DNA of 23,933 nucleotides from Gammaproteobacteria bacterium. Lineage in GTDB: Bacteria > Pseudomonadota > Gammaproteobacteria > Poriferisulfidales > Oxydemutatoraceae. How positions within the stretch are numbered: position 1 is the first letter of the stretch; every line of letters begins with the position of its first letter. The translations under genes were made by a program, and so were the position numbers. Below the pieces are notes generated by a model. The model had not been told where the DNA came from. It saw nothing but the letters and a program-made list of their open reading frames with translations, and did not search any database. Shown one piece after another: positions 13,907 through 21,340 of the stretch. Location of the stretch: contig RKSI01000151.1 in NCBI GenBank assembly GCA_007570905.1, positions 1 through 23,933 on the forward strand, read 5' to 3'.

Positions 13907-14401
13907 ATGAGATTGACGACCAAAGGGCGCTATGCGGTCACGGCAATGACCGACCTGGCGTTGCACCAGCATGACAACGGCGGGCGACCGGTGTCGTTGT
14001 CGGACATCGCCGAGCGCCAGAGCATTCCGGCGGCTTATCTGGGGCGGCTGTTTGCGAGCCTGCGCAGCCACGGCCTGGTTGAGAGTTGGCGCGGGCCGGG
14101 CGGCGGTTACCGGCTGGCGAGAAGCGCCGGCGACATTTCCATCGCCGACATGATCGAGGCGGTGGACGAGCGCACCGACAACACCCGCTGCCGCGGCCAG
14201 GTCAATTGCCAGGACAACCACAAGTGCCTGACGCACGTGCTGTGGAGCGACTTGAGCCAGCGCATCCAGGATGTGCTGTCGGACATCTGCCTGTCGGATG
14301 TCGTCTCCGACGCGCAGGTGCGCGAGGTCGCCGAGCGCCAGGACGCGATGGCGAAGAACCGCGGCGGCGCGGCCACGGTGCAGTGGCGCCGGCCCTGCTG
14401 A
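13907..14401 (+). CDS. iscR: Fe-S cluster-responsive transcriptional regulator IscR
   Basis: A 164-aa Rrf2-family regulator, the first gene of the isc operon, expected to repress its own promoter when loaded with a [2Fe-2S] cluster. The N-terminus MRLTTKGRYAVTAMTDLAL and the wing RGPGGGYRL are typical. Cluster ligands are C95, C101, C107 and H110 in CRGQVNCQDNHKCLTH. At the position of E. coli Glu43 (YLEQLF) this protein has Gly46 (YLGRLF), which may change DNA-site selectivity. A strong AGGAGGT precedes the ATG, and a type-1 site overlaps the promoter. The C-terminal tail after residue 145 is short and variable, as usual. Confidence 0.97.
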   Translation: MRLTTKGRYAVTAMTDLALHQHDNGGRPVSLSDIAERQSIPAAYLGRLFASLRSHGLVESWRGPGGGYRLARSAGDISIADMIEAVDERTDNTRCRGQVNCQDNHKCLTHVLWSDLSQRIQDVLSDICLSDVVSDAQVREVAERQDAMAKNRGGAATVQWRRPC

Positions 14402-14454
14402 CGCGGCGCGCGGCGAACCAACAGGAACACAACGCAAACACAAGAGGAAAACCG

Positions 14455-15681
14455 ATGACAGACAAAGTGAAACTGCCGATTTATCTCGACTACAGCGCGA
14501 CCACGCCGGTGGACGAGCGCGTCGCCGAGAAGATGATGCACTACATGAAGGTGGGCGGCGTGTTCGGCAACCCGGCGTCGCGCAGCCACTCGTTCGGCTG
14601 GCAAAGCGAGAAGGCTGTGGACGAGGCGCGCCAGCAGGTCGCGGCGCTGCTTAACGCCGACCCGCGCGAGATTGTCTGGACCAGCGGCGCGACCGAGTCC
14701 GACAACCTCGCCATCAAGGGCGCGGCGCATTTCTACGGCAAGCGCGGGCGCCACATCGTCACCGTCAAGACCGAGCACAAGGCGGTGCTCGACACCTGCC
14801 GCCAACTCGAGAAGGAAGGCTGGGATGTGACCTACCTTGAGCCGCAAGACAACGGCCTGCTCGACGCCGACGCGGTGTCGCAGGCGCTGCGCGACGACAC
14901 CACGCTGTTGTCGGTGATGCATGTCAACAACGAAATCGGCGTGATTCAGGACATCGCCGCGCTCGGCGAGATTGCGCGCGAGAAAGGCGTCGTGTTTCAT
15001 GTGGATGCGGCGCAAAGCGCCGGCAAGGTGCCGATAGACCTGCAGAAACTGCCGGTTGACCTGATGAGTTTCTCGGCGCACAAGATTTACGGGCCGAAAG
15101 GCGTCGGCGCTCTGTATGTGCGGCGCAAGCCGCGCGTGCGCGTCGAGGCGCAGATGCACGGCGGCGGGCACGAGCGCGGCATGCGTTCGGGCACGCTGGC
15201 GACGCACCAGATTGCCGGCATGGGCGCCGCCTTTGACATCGCCGCCAATGAAATGGCGAGCGAGAACGAGCGCATTCTGTCGCTCAGGAACCGCCTGTGG
15301 CAGGGCCTCAACCAACTGGAAGAGGTTTATTGCAACGGCGACCTTGAACAGCGCGTCGCCGGCAACCTGAATGTCAGTTTCAATTTTGTCGAGGGCGAGT
15401 CGCTTATCATGTCGCTGAAGAACATCGCGGTTTCCAGCGGCTCGGCCTGCACTTCGGCGTCGCTTGAGCCGAGTTATGTGCTGCGCGCGCTGGGGCGCAA
15501 CGACGAACTGGCGCACAGCTCGATTCGCTTCTCGATTGGCCGTTACACGACGGCTGCGGAAGTGGATTACACCGTGGACCTGGTCAAGGAGTCGGTCATC
15601 CGGCTGCGCGAATTGTCGCCCCTGTGGGAGATGTACCAGGATGGCGTGGACCTTGAAAAAGTCGAATGGGTCACCCATTGA
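14455..15681 (+). CDS. iscS: Cysteine desulfurase IscS
   Basis: A 408-aa PLP enzyme (E. coli 404 aa) that takes sulfur from L-cysteine and passes it as persulfide to IscU and other acceptors such as tRNA-thiolation proteins. The PLP lysine is K210 in SFSAHKIYGPKG, H108 in TEHKAV stacks on PLP, and the persulfide cysteine is C332 in SSGSACTSASLEPS. The C-terminus WEMYQDGVDLEKVEWVTH matches the IscU-binding tail. The frame is open upstream through iscR, but ATG 14455 follows AGAGGAAA and gives the family N-terminus. The 53-base gap after iscR contains no obvious regulatory structure. Confidence 0.97.
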   Translation: MTDKVKLPIYLDYSATTPVDERVAEKMMHYMKVGGVFGNPASRSHSFGWQSEKAVDEARQQVAALLNADPREIVWTSGATESDNLAIKGAAHFYGKRGRHIVTVKTEHKAVLDTCRQLEKEGWDVTYLEPQDNGLLDADAVSQALRDDTTLLSVMHVNNEIGVIQDIAALGEIAREKGVVFHVDAAQSAGKVPIDLQKLPVDLMSFSAHKIYGPKGVGALYVRRKPRVRVEAQMHGGGHERGMRSGTLATHQIAGMGAAFDIAANEMASENERILSLRNRLWQGLNQLEEVYCNGDLEQRVAGNLNVSFNFVEGESLIMSLKNIAVSSGSACTSASLEPSYVLRALGRNDELAHSSIRFSIGRYTTAAEVDYTVDLVKESVIRLRELSPLWEMYQDGVDLEKVEWVTH

Positions 15682-15710
15682 AATGAAAACCGTGAAGGAG
15701 GAAAACTGAA

Positions 15711-16100
15711 ATGTCATATGGAAAAAAAGTCCTGGATCACTATGAGAATCCAAGAAATGTCGGCTCGCTCGACAAGGACGACCCCAATGTCGGCACCGGC
15801 ATGGTCGGCGCGCCGGCGTGCGGCGATGTGATGAAACTGCAAATCAAGGTCAACGACGACGGCGTCATCGAGGACGCCCGCTTCAAGACCTACGGCTGCG
15901 GTTCGGCCATCGCCTCGTCGAGTCTGCTCACCGAATGGGTGCGCGGCAAGACGCTGGACGAGGCCAGCAAGATCAAGAATGTCGAGATCGTCGAGGAGTT
16001 GTCGCTGCCGCCGGTCAAGATACATTGTTCGGTGCTGGCCGAGGACGCCATCAAGGCCGCCATCAAGGACTACCACGACAAGCAGTCCGGCGGCGAGTGA
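15711..16100 (+). CDS. iscU: Fe-S cluster scaffold IscU
   Basis: A 129-aa scaffold on which [2Fe-2S] and [4Fe-4S] clusters are built. Ligands are C37, D39, C63, H105 and C106, at the same numbers as in E. coli. The HscA recognition motif LPPVK is at residues 99-103. The ATG at 15711 has GGAGG upstream. The first codons are unusually AT-rich for this genome and contain an A7 run (15722-15728), which may keep the start region unstructured for high expression. Confidence 0.97.
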   Translation: MSYGKKVLDHYENPRNVGSLDKDDPNVGTGMVGAPACGDVMKLQIKVNDDGVIEDARFKTYGCGSAIASSSLLTEWVRGKTLDEASKIKNVEIVEELSLPPVKIHCSVLAEDAIKAAIKDYHDKQSGGE

Positions 16101-16107
16101 CCGCGCC

Positions 16108-16431
16108 ATGGCCATCACCCTGACGCCCGCCGCCGCGGGCCGCATGAAGGATTTTCTTGAGCGGCGCGGGAGCGGCATAGGCGTGCGCCTCGGCGTCAAG
16201 ACGACGGGGTGCTCCGGCCTGGCCTACACCATTGAATACGCCGACCAGGTCGGCGTGGACGACCGGGTGTTTGAGGACCGCGGCGTCAAGGTGCTGATTG
16301 ACGCCGCAAGCCTGGTCTATCTGGACGGCGCCGAGGTGGACTTCGCCAAAGAAGGGCTGAACGAAGGCTTCCGCTTCAACAACCCCAACGAAAAAGACCG
16401 CTGCGGCTGCGGCGAAAGTTTCTCGATTTGA
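16108..16431 (+). CDS. iscA: A-type Fe-S assembly protein IscA
   Basis: A 107-aa carrier that receives clusters or iron and delivers [4Fe-4S] clusters. The three conserved cysteines C35 (TTGCSGLAY), C99 and C101 (CGCGESF) are present, in contrast to the cysteine-free paralogue at 4737. Length and numbering match E. coli IscA. The frame is open upstream within iscU; ATG 16108, 7 bases after the iscU stop, gives the family start MAITLTPAAA. Its ribosome site is weak, so it may depend on translation of iscU. Confidence 0.96.
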   Translation: MAITLTPAAAGRMKDFLERRGSGIGVRLGVKTTGCSGLAYTIEYADQVGVDDRVFEDRGVKVLIDAASLVYLDGAEVDFAKEGLNEGFRFNNPNEKDRCGCGESFSI

Positions 16432-16465
16432 GCCGGCGGCGCGCCCCCGCCGGGCGGACGCAAAC

Positions 16466-17014
16466 ATGCCTGCGCGCGAGCAGCAGAATTATTTCCAATT
16501 GTTCGGCCTGGCGCCCGGCTTTGCGATAGACCGGGACGCGGTCGAGCGGAAATACCGCAAACTCCAGGCGCTGTTGCACCCGGACCGTCATGCGGCGTCG
16601 GGCGGGCAGCAGCAGCGCATCGCGATGCGCCAGTCGGCGCTGGTCAACGAGGCCTACGGCGTGCTGATGGACGACTGCGCGCGCGCCGGCCACCTGCTGC
16701 AACTGCAAGGCATTGAATTGAACGACGAGACCGACACCACCGCCGACGCCGGGTTTCTGGCCGAGCAGATGGAATTGCGCGAGCGCCTGCAGGAACTGGG
16801 CGAGTGCGCCGACCCGCGCGAGGCCGGGGCCGAAGCCGCGCAACTGTCGCGGCAGGCGGCGGCGAGCGCGGCGCAGGTTTGCGACGGTTTCAGCCGCGCC
16901 TGGCAAGGCGGCGACTGGCAGGCCGCACGGGAGTATCTGCTGAAAATGAAATTCATCGGCAAACTGAATGCCGCCATCAGCGACACCGTCGCCGGATTGC
17001 GGACGGAGAACTGA
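16466..17014 (+). CDS. hscB: Co-chaperone HscB (J-domain)
   Basis: A 182-aa J-domain protein that brings IscU to HscA and stimulates its ATPase. The J-domain at the N-terminus contains NYFQLFGLAP and the HPD motif (H38-P39-D40 in LLHPDRH). The C-terminal three-helix bundle that binds IscU spans about residues 95-180 (FLAEQMELRERLQEL...). The start is ATG 16466, 34 bases after iscA. The stop is one base before the hscA ATG. No cysteines are arranged as in the eukaryotic zinc-binding form. Confidence 0.95.
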   Translation: MPAREQQNYFQLFGLAPGFAIDRDAVERKYRKLQALLHPDRHAASGGQQQRIAMRQSALVNEAYGVLMDDCARAGHLLQLQGIELNDETDTTADAGFLAEQMELRERLQELGECADPREAGAEAAQLSRQAAASAAQVCDGFSRAWQGGDWQAAREYLLKMKFIGKLNAAISDTVAGLRTEN

Positions 17015-17015
17015 T

Positions 17016-18884
17016 ATGGCGCTGCTGCAAATCACCGAGCCGGGACAGGTTGGCGCGCGCGAACATCGCTGCGCGGTCGGCATAGACCTCGGCACCACCA
17101 ACACGCTGGCCGCGGCGGTGCGCGACGGCCTGCCGCAAACGCTGTCCGCCGCGGTGCCGTCGCTGGTGCATTACCGCGCAGACGCCGCGCCGCTGGTCGG
17201 CGACGCCGCGCGCGGCGCGTCGCTTGAAGACCCGGCCAACACGGTGGTTTCGGTGAAGCGCCTGATGGGGCGCGGCGCCGACGACCTCGCCCACCTGCCG
17301 GAGTGGTTCGGCTACCGCCTCAACTGCGACAACCCCGGCGTGCCGCGCCTGCAGACCGCGGCGGGCGACAAGAGCGCGGTGGAGGTGTCGGCGGACATTC
17401 TGCGCGAGATTAAGCGCCTTGCCGAAAAGGCGCTCGGCGCCGCGCCGGACGGCGCCGTCATCACCGTGCCCGCGTATTTTGACGACGCCCAGCGCCAGGC
17501 CACGAAGGACGCCGCGCGCCTCGCCGGGCTGGAGGTGTACCGATTAATCAACGAGCCGACCGCGGCGGCGGTCGCCTACGGCCTTGACCGCGGCGCCGAC
17601 GAGGAGTTGATTGCGGTGTTTGACTTCGGCGGCGGCACTCTGGATGTGTCGGTGCTGCAACTCGACAAGGGCGTGTTGCGCGTGCTTGCGACCGGCGGCG
17701 ACAGCCTGCTGGGCGGCGACGACTTCGACCGCGCGCTGGCCGACTGGCTTGCCGCGCAGGCGCCGGCGTCGGCGGCGTTTGCGCGCACGCCGCGCACGCT
17801 GCGCCATCTGCTGGCCGAGGCGCGGCGCGCGAAGGAGGCGCTGAGCGCTGAGCGCGCCGTTGAGTGCCGGTTGTCGCCGCCCGGCTGCGGCGAGTGGCGC
17901 ACCGAGTTGCCGCGCGCGCAGTTTGAACAACTGGCGGCGCCGCTGGCGGACAAGGCGGTGGCGGTGTGCCGCCGCGTGCTGCTCGACGCCGGCGTGCAGC
18001 CGGCGCAGGTGCAGAACATCGTGATGGTCGGCGGCTCGACGCGGATGCCGCTGGTGCGCGCGCGCGTCGCGGAGTTCTTCGGGCGCGAGTTGCTGACCGA
18101 CATTGACCCGGACGAGGTGGTCGCGCTGGGTGCCGCGGTACAGGCCGACACGCTGGCCGGCAACCGCGCCGGCGGCGATGAAATGCTGCTGCTGGATGTC
18201 GTGCCGCTGTCGCTCGGCATCGAGACGATGGGCGGCCTGGCCGAGAAGATTATCCCGCGCAACAGCGTCATTCCGGCGGCCAGGGCGCAGGAGTTCACGA
18301 CCGCGAAGGACGGCCAGACCGGGCTGTCGCTGCATGTCGTCCAGGGCGAGCGCCCGCTGGTGTCGGACTGCCGCTCGCTGGCGCGGTTTGAGTTGAAGGG
18401 CATTGAGCCGCGCAAGGCCGGCGCGGCGCGGATAGAGGTGACCTTTCGCGTGGATGCCGACGGCCTGCTGTCGGTTGAAGCCGAAGAGGCGGCCTCCGGC
18501 GCGCGCACCGCGGTCGAGGTGAAGCCGTCGTACGGCCTGTCCGACGACGAGGTCGAGCGGATGATACTGGACTCCGCCGCGCACGCGGGCCAGGACATGC
18601 AGGCGCGCAAGTTGCGCGAGGTGCAGGTGGAGGGGCGCCGGGTGGTCGATGCGCTGATGGCGGCGCTGGCCGAGGACGGCGACGAGTTGCTCGACGCCGC
18701 CGGGCGCGCGCCGATACTGGACGCCGGGCGCAAACTGGAAGACGCAATCGGGCGCGGCGACGCCGACTCGATACGCGCCGCCATCGAGCGCCTTGAGGCG
18801 TGCAGCGAGAGTTATGTCGCGCGGCGCATGAACCGCGGCATCCGCAGGGCGCTGGCGGGGCGCAGCGCCGGCGAGTTCGGTTGA
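17016..18884 (+). CDS. hscA: Hsp70-type chaperone HscA
   Basis: A 622-aa specialised Hsp70 (E. coli 616 aa) that binds the LPPVK motif of IscU and drives cluster transfer with ATP. Nucleotide-binding motifs: GIDLGTTNT near residues 22-30, VFDFGGGTLDVSVL near 201-214, and MVGGSTRMPLV near 337-347. The substrate-binding domain begins around residue 390 (LLDVVPLSLGIETMGG). The ATG at 17016 is preferred over an in-frame ATG at 16968 because GGAG precedes it and similarity starts there. It follows hscB by one base. Confidence 0.96.
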   Translation: MALLQITEPGQVGAREHRCAVGIDLGTTNTLAAAVRDGLPQTLSAAVPSLVHYRADAAPLVGDAARGASLEDPANTVVSVKRLMGRGADDLAHLPEWFGYRLNCDNPGVPRLQTAAGDKSAVEVSADILREIKRLAEKALGAAPDGAVITVPAYFDDAQRQATKDAARLAGLEVYRLINEPTAAAVAYGLDRGADEELIAVFDFGGGTLDVSVLQLDKGVLRVLATGGDSLLGGDDFDRALADWLAAQAPASAAFARTPRTLRHLLAEARRAKEALSAERAVECRLSPPGCGEWRTELPRAQFEQLAAPLADKAVAVCRRVLLDAGVQPAQVQNIVMVGGSTRMPLVRARVAEFFGRELLTDIDPDEVVALGAAVQADTLAGNRAGGDEMLLLDVVPLSLGIETMGGLAEKIIPRNSVIPAARAQEFTTAKDGQTGLSLHVVQGERPLVSDCRSLARFELKGIEPRKAGAARIEVTFRVDADGLLSVEAEEAASGARTAVEVKPSYGLSDDEVERMILDSAAHAGQDMQARKLREVQVEGRRVVDALMAALAEDGDELLDAAGRAPILDAGRKLEDAIGRGDADSIRAAIERLEACSESYVARRMNRGIRRALAGRSAGEFG

Positions 18885-18889
18885 GGGCG

Positions 18890-19228
18890 GTGGCGAAGAT
18901 TACCTTTCTGCCGCACCCCGTCATCTGCCCGCAGGGCAAGACGGTGGAGGCAGGCGCCGGCGTCAGCATTTGCGACGCGGCGCTCGGCAACGGCATAGAG
19001 ATTGAGCACGCCTGCGAGAAGTCGTGCGCCTGCACGACCTGCCATGTCTATGTGCGCGAGGGCTACGATTCGCTGGAGGAGCCGTCGGAGAACGAGGAGG
19101 ACTACCTCGACAAGGCGTGGGGCCTGGACCCCGACTCCAGATTAAGTTGCCAGGCGAAAGTGGCGGATGAAGACCTGGTGGTCGAGATTCCGAAGTACAC
19201 TATCAACCTGGTTTCCGAGGCTCACTGA
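18890..19228 (+). CDS. fdx: ISC-type [2Fe-2S] ferredoxin Fdx
   Basis: A 112-aa adrenodoxin-type ferredoxin supplying electrons for cluster assembly on IscU. Cluster ligands C42, C48, C51 and C87 are in EHACEKSCACTTC and RLSC; C46 is also conserved. The C-terminus ends DEDLVVEIPKYTINL, as in other Isc ferredoxins. No ATG fits the family start. GTG at 18890 (giving MAKITFLPHP) is preferred, with a TTG at 18881 overlapping the hscA stop as an alternative; an AGGG lies very close to the GTG. Five bases separate it from hscA. Confidence 0.95.
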   Translation: MAKITFLPHPVICPQGKTVEAGAGVSICDAALGNGIEIEHACEKSCACTTCHVYVREGYDSLEEPSENEEDYLDKAWGLDPDSRLSCQAKVADEDLVVEIPKYTINLVSEAH

Positions 19229-19241
19229 CAGGGAGACAACC

Positions 19242-19442
19242 ATGAGTTTGAAATGGACCGACAGTCTGGACATCGCAATCGCGCTCGACGCGGCGCACCC
19301 GGATGTGGACCCGCGCTACATCCGCTTCACCGATTTGCACGCCTGGGTTTGCGAACTGGAGGACTTTGACGACGAGCCGCAGCGCTCCGGCGAGAAGATA
19401 CTCGAGGCGATACAGATGGCGTGGATGGAGGAGAAGGAATAA
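19242..19442 (+). CDS. iscX: Fe-S assembly protein IscX
   Basis: A 66-aa acidic protein, the same length as E. coli IscX (YfhJ), which binds IscS and iron and modulates cluster assembly rate. Typical segments are MSLKWTDSLDIAIAL, HPDVDPRYIRFTDLHAWV and FDDEPQRSGEKILEAIQMAW. GGGAGA precedes the ATG at 19242. The frame is open upstream into fdx but family similarity begins here. The TAA overlaps the ndk ATG (TAATG), a coupled arrangement. Confidence 0.96.
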   Translation: MSLKWTDSLDIAIALDAAHPDVDPRYIRFTDLHAWVCELEDFDDEPQRSGEKILEAIQMAWMEEKE

Positions 19443-19867
19443 TGGAGCGCACGCTGTCCATCCTGAAACCGGACGCGGTTTCCGGGAACCTTATCGGCGA
19501 GATTAACTCGCGCTTTGAGCGCGCCGGCCTGCGCATCGTCGCGATGAAAATGCTGCACCTGACGCGCCGCCAGGCCGAGGGCTTTTATGCGGTGCACCGC
19601 GAGCGCCCGTTCTTCGGCGACCTGGTCTCGTTCATGGTGTCCGGCCCGGTCGTGGTGCAGGTGCTGGAGGGCGAGGACGCGATACTGCTGAACCGCCAAC
19701 TGATGGGCGACACCGACCCGGCGGCGGCGGCGCCCGGCACCGTGCGCGCCGACTTCGCCTCAACGATAGACGAAAACGCCGTGCACGGCTCGGACTCGCC
19801 CGAAACCGCCGCCGCCGAAATCGCCTTCTTCTTTGAAGCCGACGAGATTTGCGAGCGCGTGCGCTGA
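19442..19867 (+). CDS. ndk: Nucleoside diphosphate kinase
   Basis: A 141-aa enzyme equilibrating NTP and NDP pools through a phospho-histidine. The active site is H115 in NAVHGSDSPE, and the N-terminus MERTLSILKPDAV is diagnostic. The sequence GGAGGAGAAGG near the end of iscX provides a strong ribosome site, and the ATG overlaps the iscX stop. ndk directly after iscX is common in Gammaproteobacteria (Pseudomonas, for example), where rlmN usually follows; here tldD follows instead. Confidence 0.97.
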   Translation: MERTLSILKPDAVSGNLIGEINSRFERAGLRIVAMKMLHLTRRQAEGFYAVHRERPFFGDLVSFMVSGPVVVQVLEGEDAILLNRQLMGDTDPAAAAPGTVRADFASTIDENAVHGSDSPETAAAEIAFFFEADEICERVR

Positions 19868-19877
19868 ACCGCTGCGT

Positions 19878-19883
19878 TATACT
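19878..19883 (+). promoter_or_regulatory. Possible -10 box before tldD
   Basis: TATACT lies in the 33-base gap between ndk and tldD, 17 bases before the ATG. No matching -35 at normal spacing was found (TTGCGA at 19849-19854 is too far), and the start would leave almost no leader. Weak evidence for a separate tldD promoter. Confidence 0.2.
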
Positions 19884-19900
19884 GAACGGAGGAGCAAAAC

Positions 19901-21340
19901 ATGGCCAAAGCACTCGATCTTGCAAAGGAAAACCTGCTCGAATCTTCGGGGCTGGATGAGAACAGCATCGGCGGCGTGCTGTCGTCGCTGATGGTGCCCG
20001 GCGTGGACGATGCCGAGTTGTATTTTCAGCACAGCCGCAGCGAGTCGTGGTCGCTGGAGGACGGCATCGTCAAGGAAGCCGGCTTCGGCGTCGCGCGCGG
20101 CGTCGGCGTGCGCGCGGTGGCGGGCGAGAAAACCGGCTTCGCCTATTCCGACGAGATTGTGCTGCCGGCGCTGATGGACGCCGGCGCCGCCGCGCGCGCC
20201 ATCGTGCAGTCCGGCGGCGACGGCCAGTTGCAGGCGTGGCGCAAGTCCGGGCGCCGCGACCTTTACCCGGAGGACAACCCGGCGGCGTCCATGGGCGCGC
20301 CGGAAAAAGTCGCGCTGCTGCGCTCGATGGACGAGGCCGCGCGCCGCGCCGACGCGCGCGTCAAGCAGGTGATGGTGTCGCTCAGCGGCACGCATGACAT
20401 CGTGCTGGTGGCCGCCGCCGACGGCACGCTGACGGCGGATGTGCGCCCGCTGGTGCGCCTGAACGCCATCGTCGTCGCCGAAGACGGCGGCCTGAAGGAA
20501 CGCGGCGTGTCCGGCGCCGGCGGGCGCTTTGATTACAACACGCTGCTGGAACGCCACGACCCGCGCGAACTGGTCGAGGAGGCGGTGCGTTACGCGCTGC
20601 TGAACCTTGAGGCGGTGCCGGCGCCCGCCGGCGAGATGGTCGTGGTGCTGGGGCCGGGCTGGCCCGGCGTGCTGCTGCACGAGGCCATCGGCCACGGCCT
20701 TGAAGGCGACTTCTGCCGCAAGGGGACATCGGCGTTCAGCAACCGCATCGGCGAGCGCGTCGCCGCCGCCGAAGTGACGGTGGTGGACGACGGCACGCTG
20801 CCCGACCGCCGCGGCTCGCTTAACATGGACGACGAGGGCATGCCGACGCAATGCACGACGCTGATAGAAAACGGCGTGCTGAAAGGCTACATGCAGGACA
20901 AACTGAACGCGCGTCTGATGGGCGCGGCGCCGACCGGCAACGGGCGCCGCCAGTCGTACGCGCACCTGCCGATGCCGCGCATGACCAACACCTATATGCT
21001 GCCGGGCCGCCACGACCCGGACGAGATTATCCGCTCGGTTGACCGCGGCATTTACGCGGCCAATTTCGGCGGCGGCCAGGTGGACATCACCTCGGGCAAG
21101 TTTGTGTTCTCGGCGTGCGAGGCGTACCGGATTGAGGGCGGCAAGATCGCGGCGCCGGTCAAGGGCGTGTCGCTGGTCGGCAACGGCCCGGATGTGCTGA
21201 CGCGCGTGTCGCTGGTCGGCAATGACTTGAAACTCGACGACGGCATCGGCACCTGCGGCAAGAACGGGCAGATGGTGCCGGTCGGCGTCGGCCAGCCGAC
21301 GATGCGCGTGGACGGCCTGACGGTCGGGGGCACCGCTTGA
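19901..21340 (+). CDS. tldD: Metalloprotease TldD
   Basis: A 479-aa subunit of the TldD/TldE heterodimer, which degrades unfolded or modified peptides; in E. coli it matures microcin B17 and helps degrade CcdA. The zinc site HEAIGH (H260, E261, H265) is in LLHEAIGHGLEGD, and the conserved C-terminal IGTCGKNGQMVPVGVGQP supplies the third-ligand region. Length matches E. coli TldD (481 aa). GGAGGAG lies upstream of the ATG. The TGA overlaps the TTG start of pmbA, so the two subunits are made together. Confidence 0.96.
   Translation: MAKALDLAKENLLESSGLDENSIGGVLSSLMVPGVDDAELYFQHSRSESWSLEDGIVKEAGFGVARGVGVRAVAGEKTGFAYSDEIVLPALMDAGAAARAIVQSGGDGQLQAWRKSGRRDLYPEDNPAASMGAPEKVALLRSMDEAARRADARVKQVMVSLSGTHDIVLVAAADGTLTADVRPLVRLNAIVVAEDGGLKERGVSGAGGRFDYNTLLERHDPRELVEEAVRYALLNLEAVPAPAGEMVVVLGPGWPGVLLHEAIGHGLEGDFCRKGTSAFSNRIGERVAAAEVTVVDDGTLPDRRGSLNMDDEGMPTQCTTLIENGVLKGYMQDKLNARLMGAAPTGNGRRQSYAHLPMPRMTNTYMLPGRHDPDEIIRSVDRGIYAANFGGGQVDITSGKFVFSACEAYRIEGGKIAAPVKGVSLVGNGPDVLTRVSLVGNDLKLDDGIGTCGKNGQMVPVGVGQPTMRVDGLTVGGTA

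Noticed and set aside
14107..15753. 548-aa minus-strand frame opposite iscR-iscS
   Set aside because: Antisense to well-identified genes; no family resemblance.
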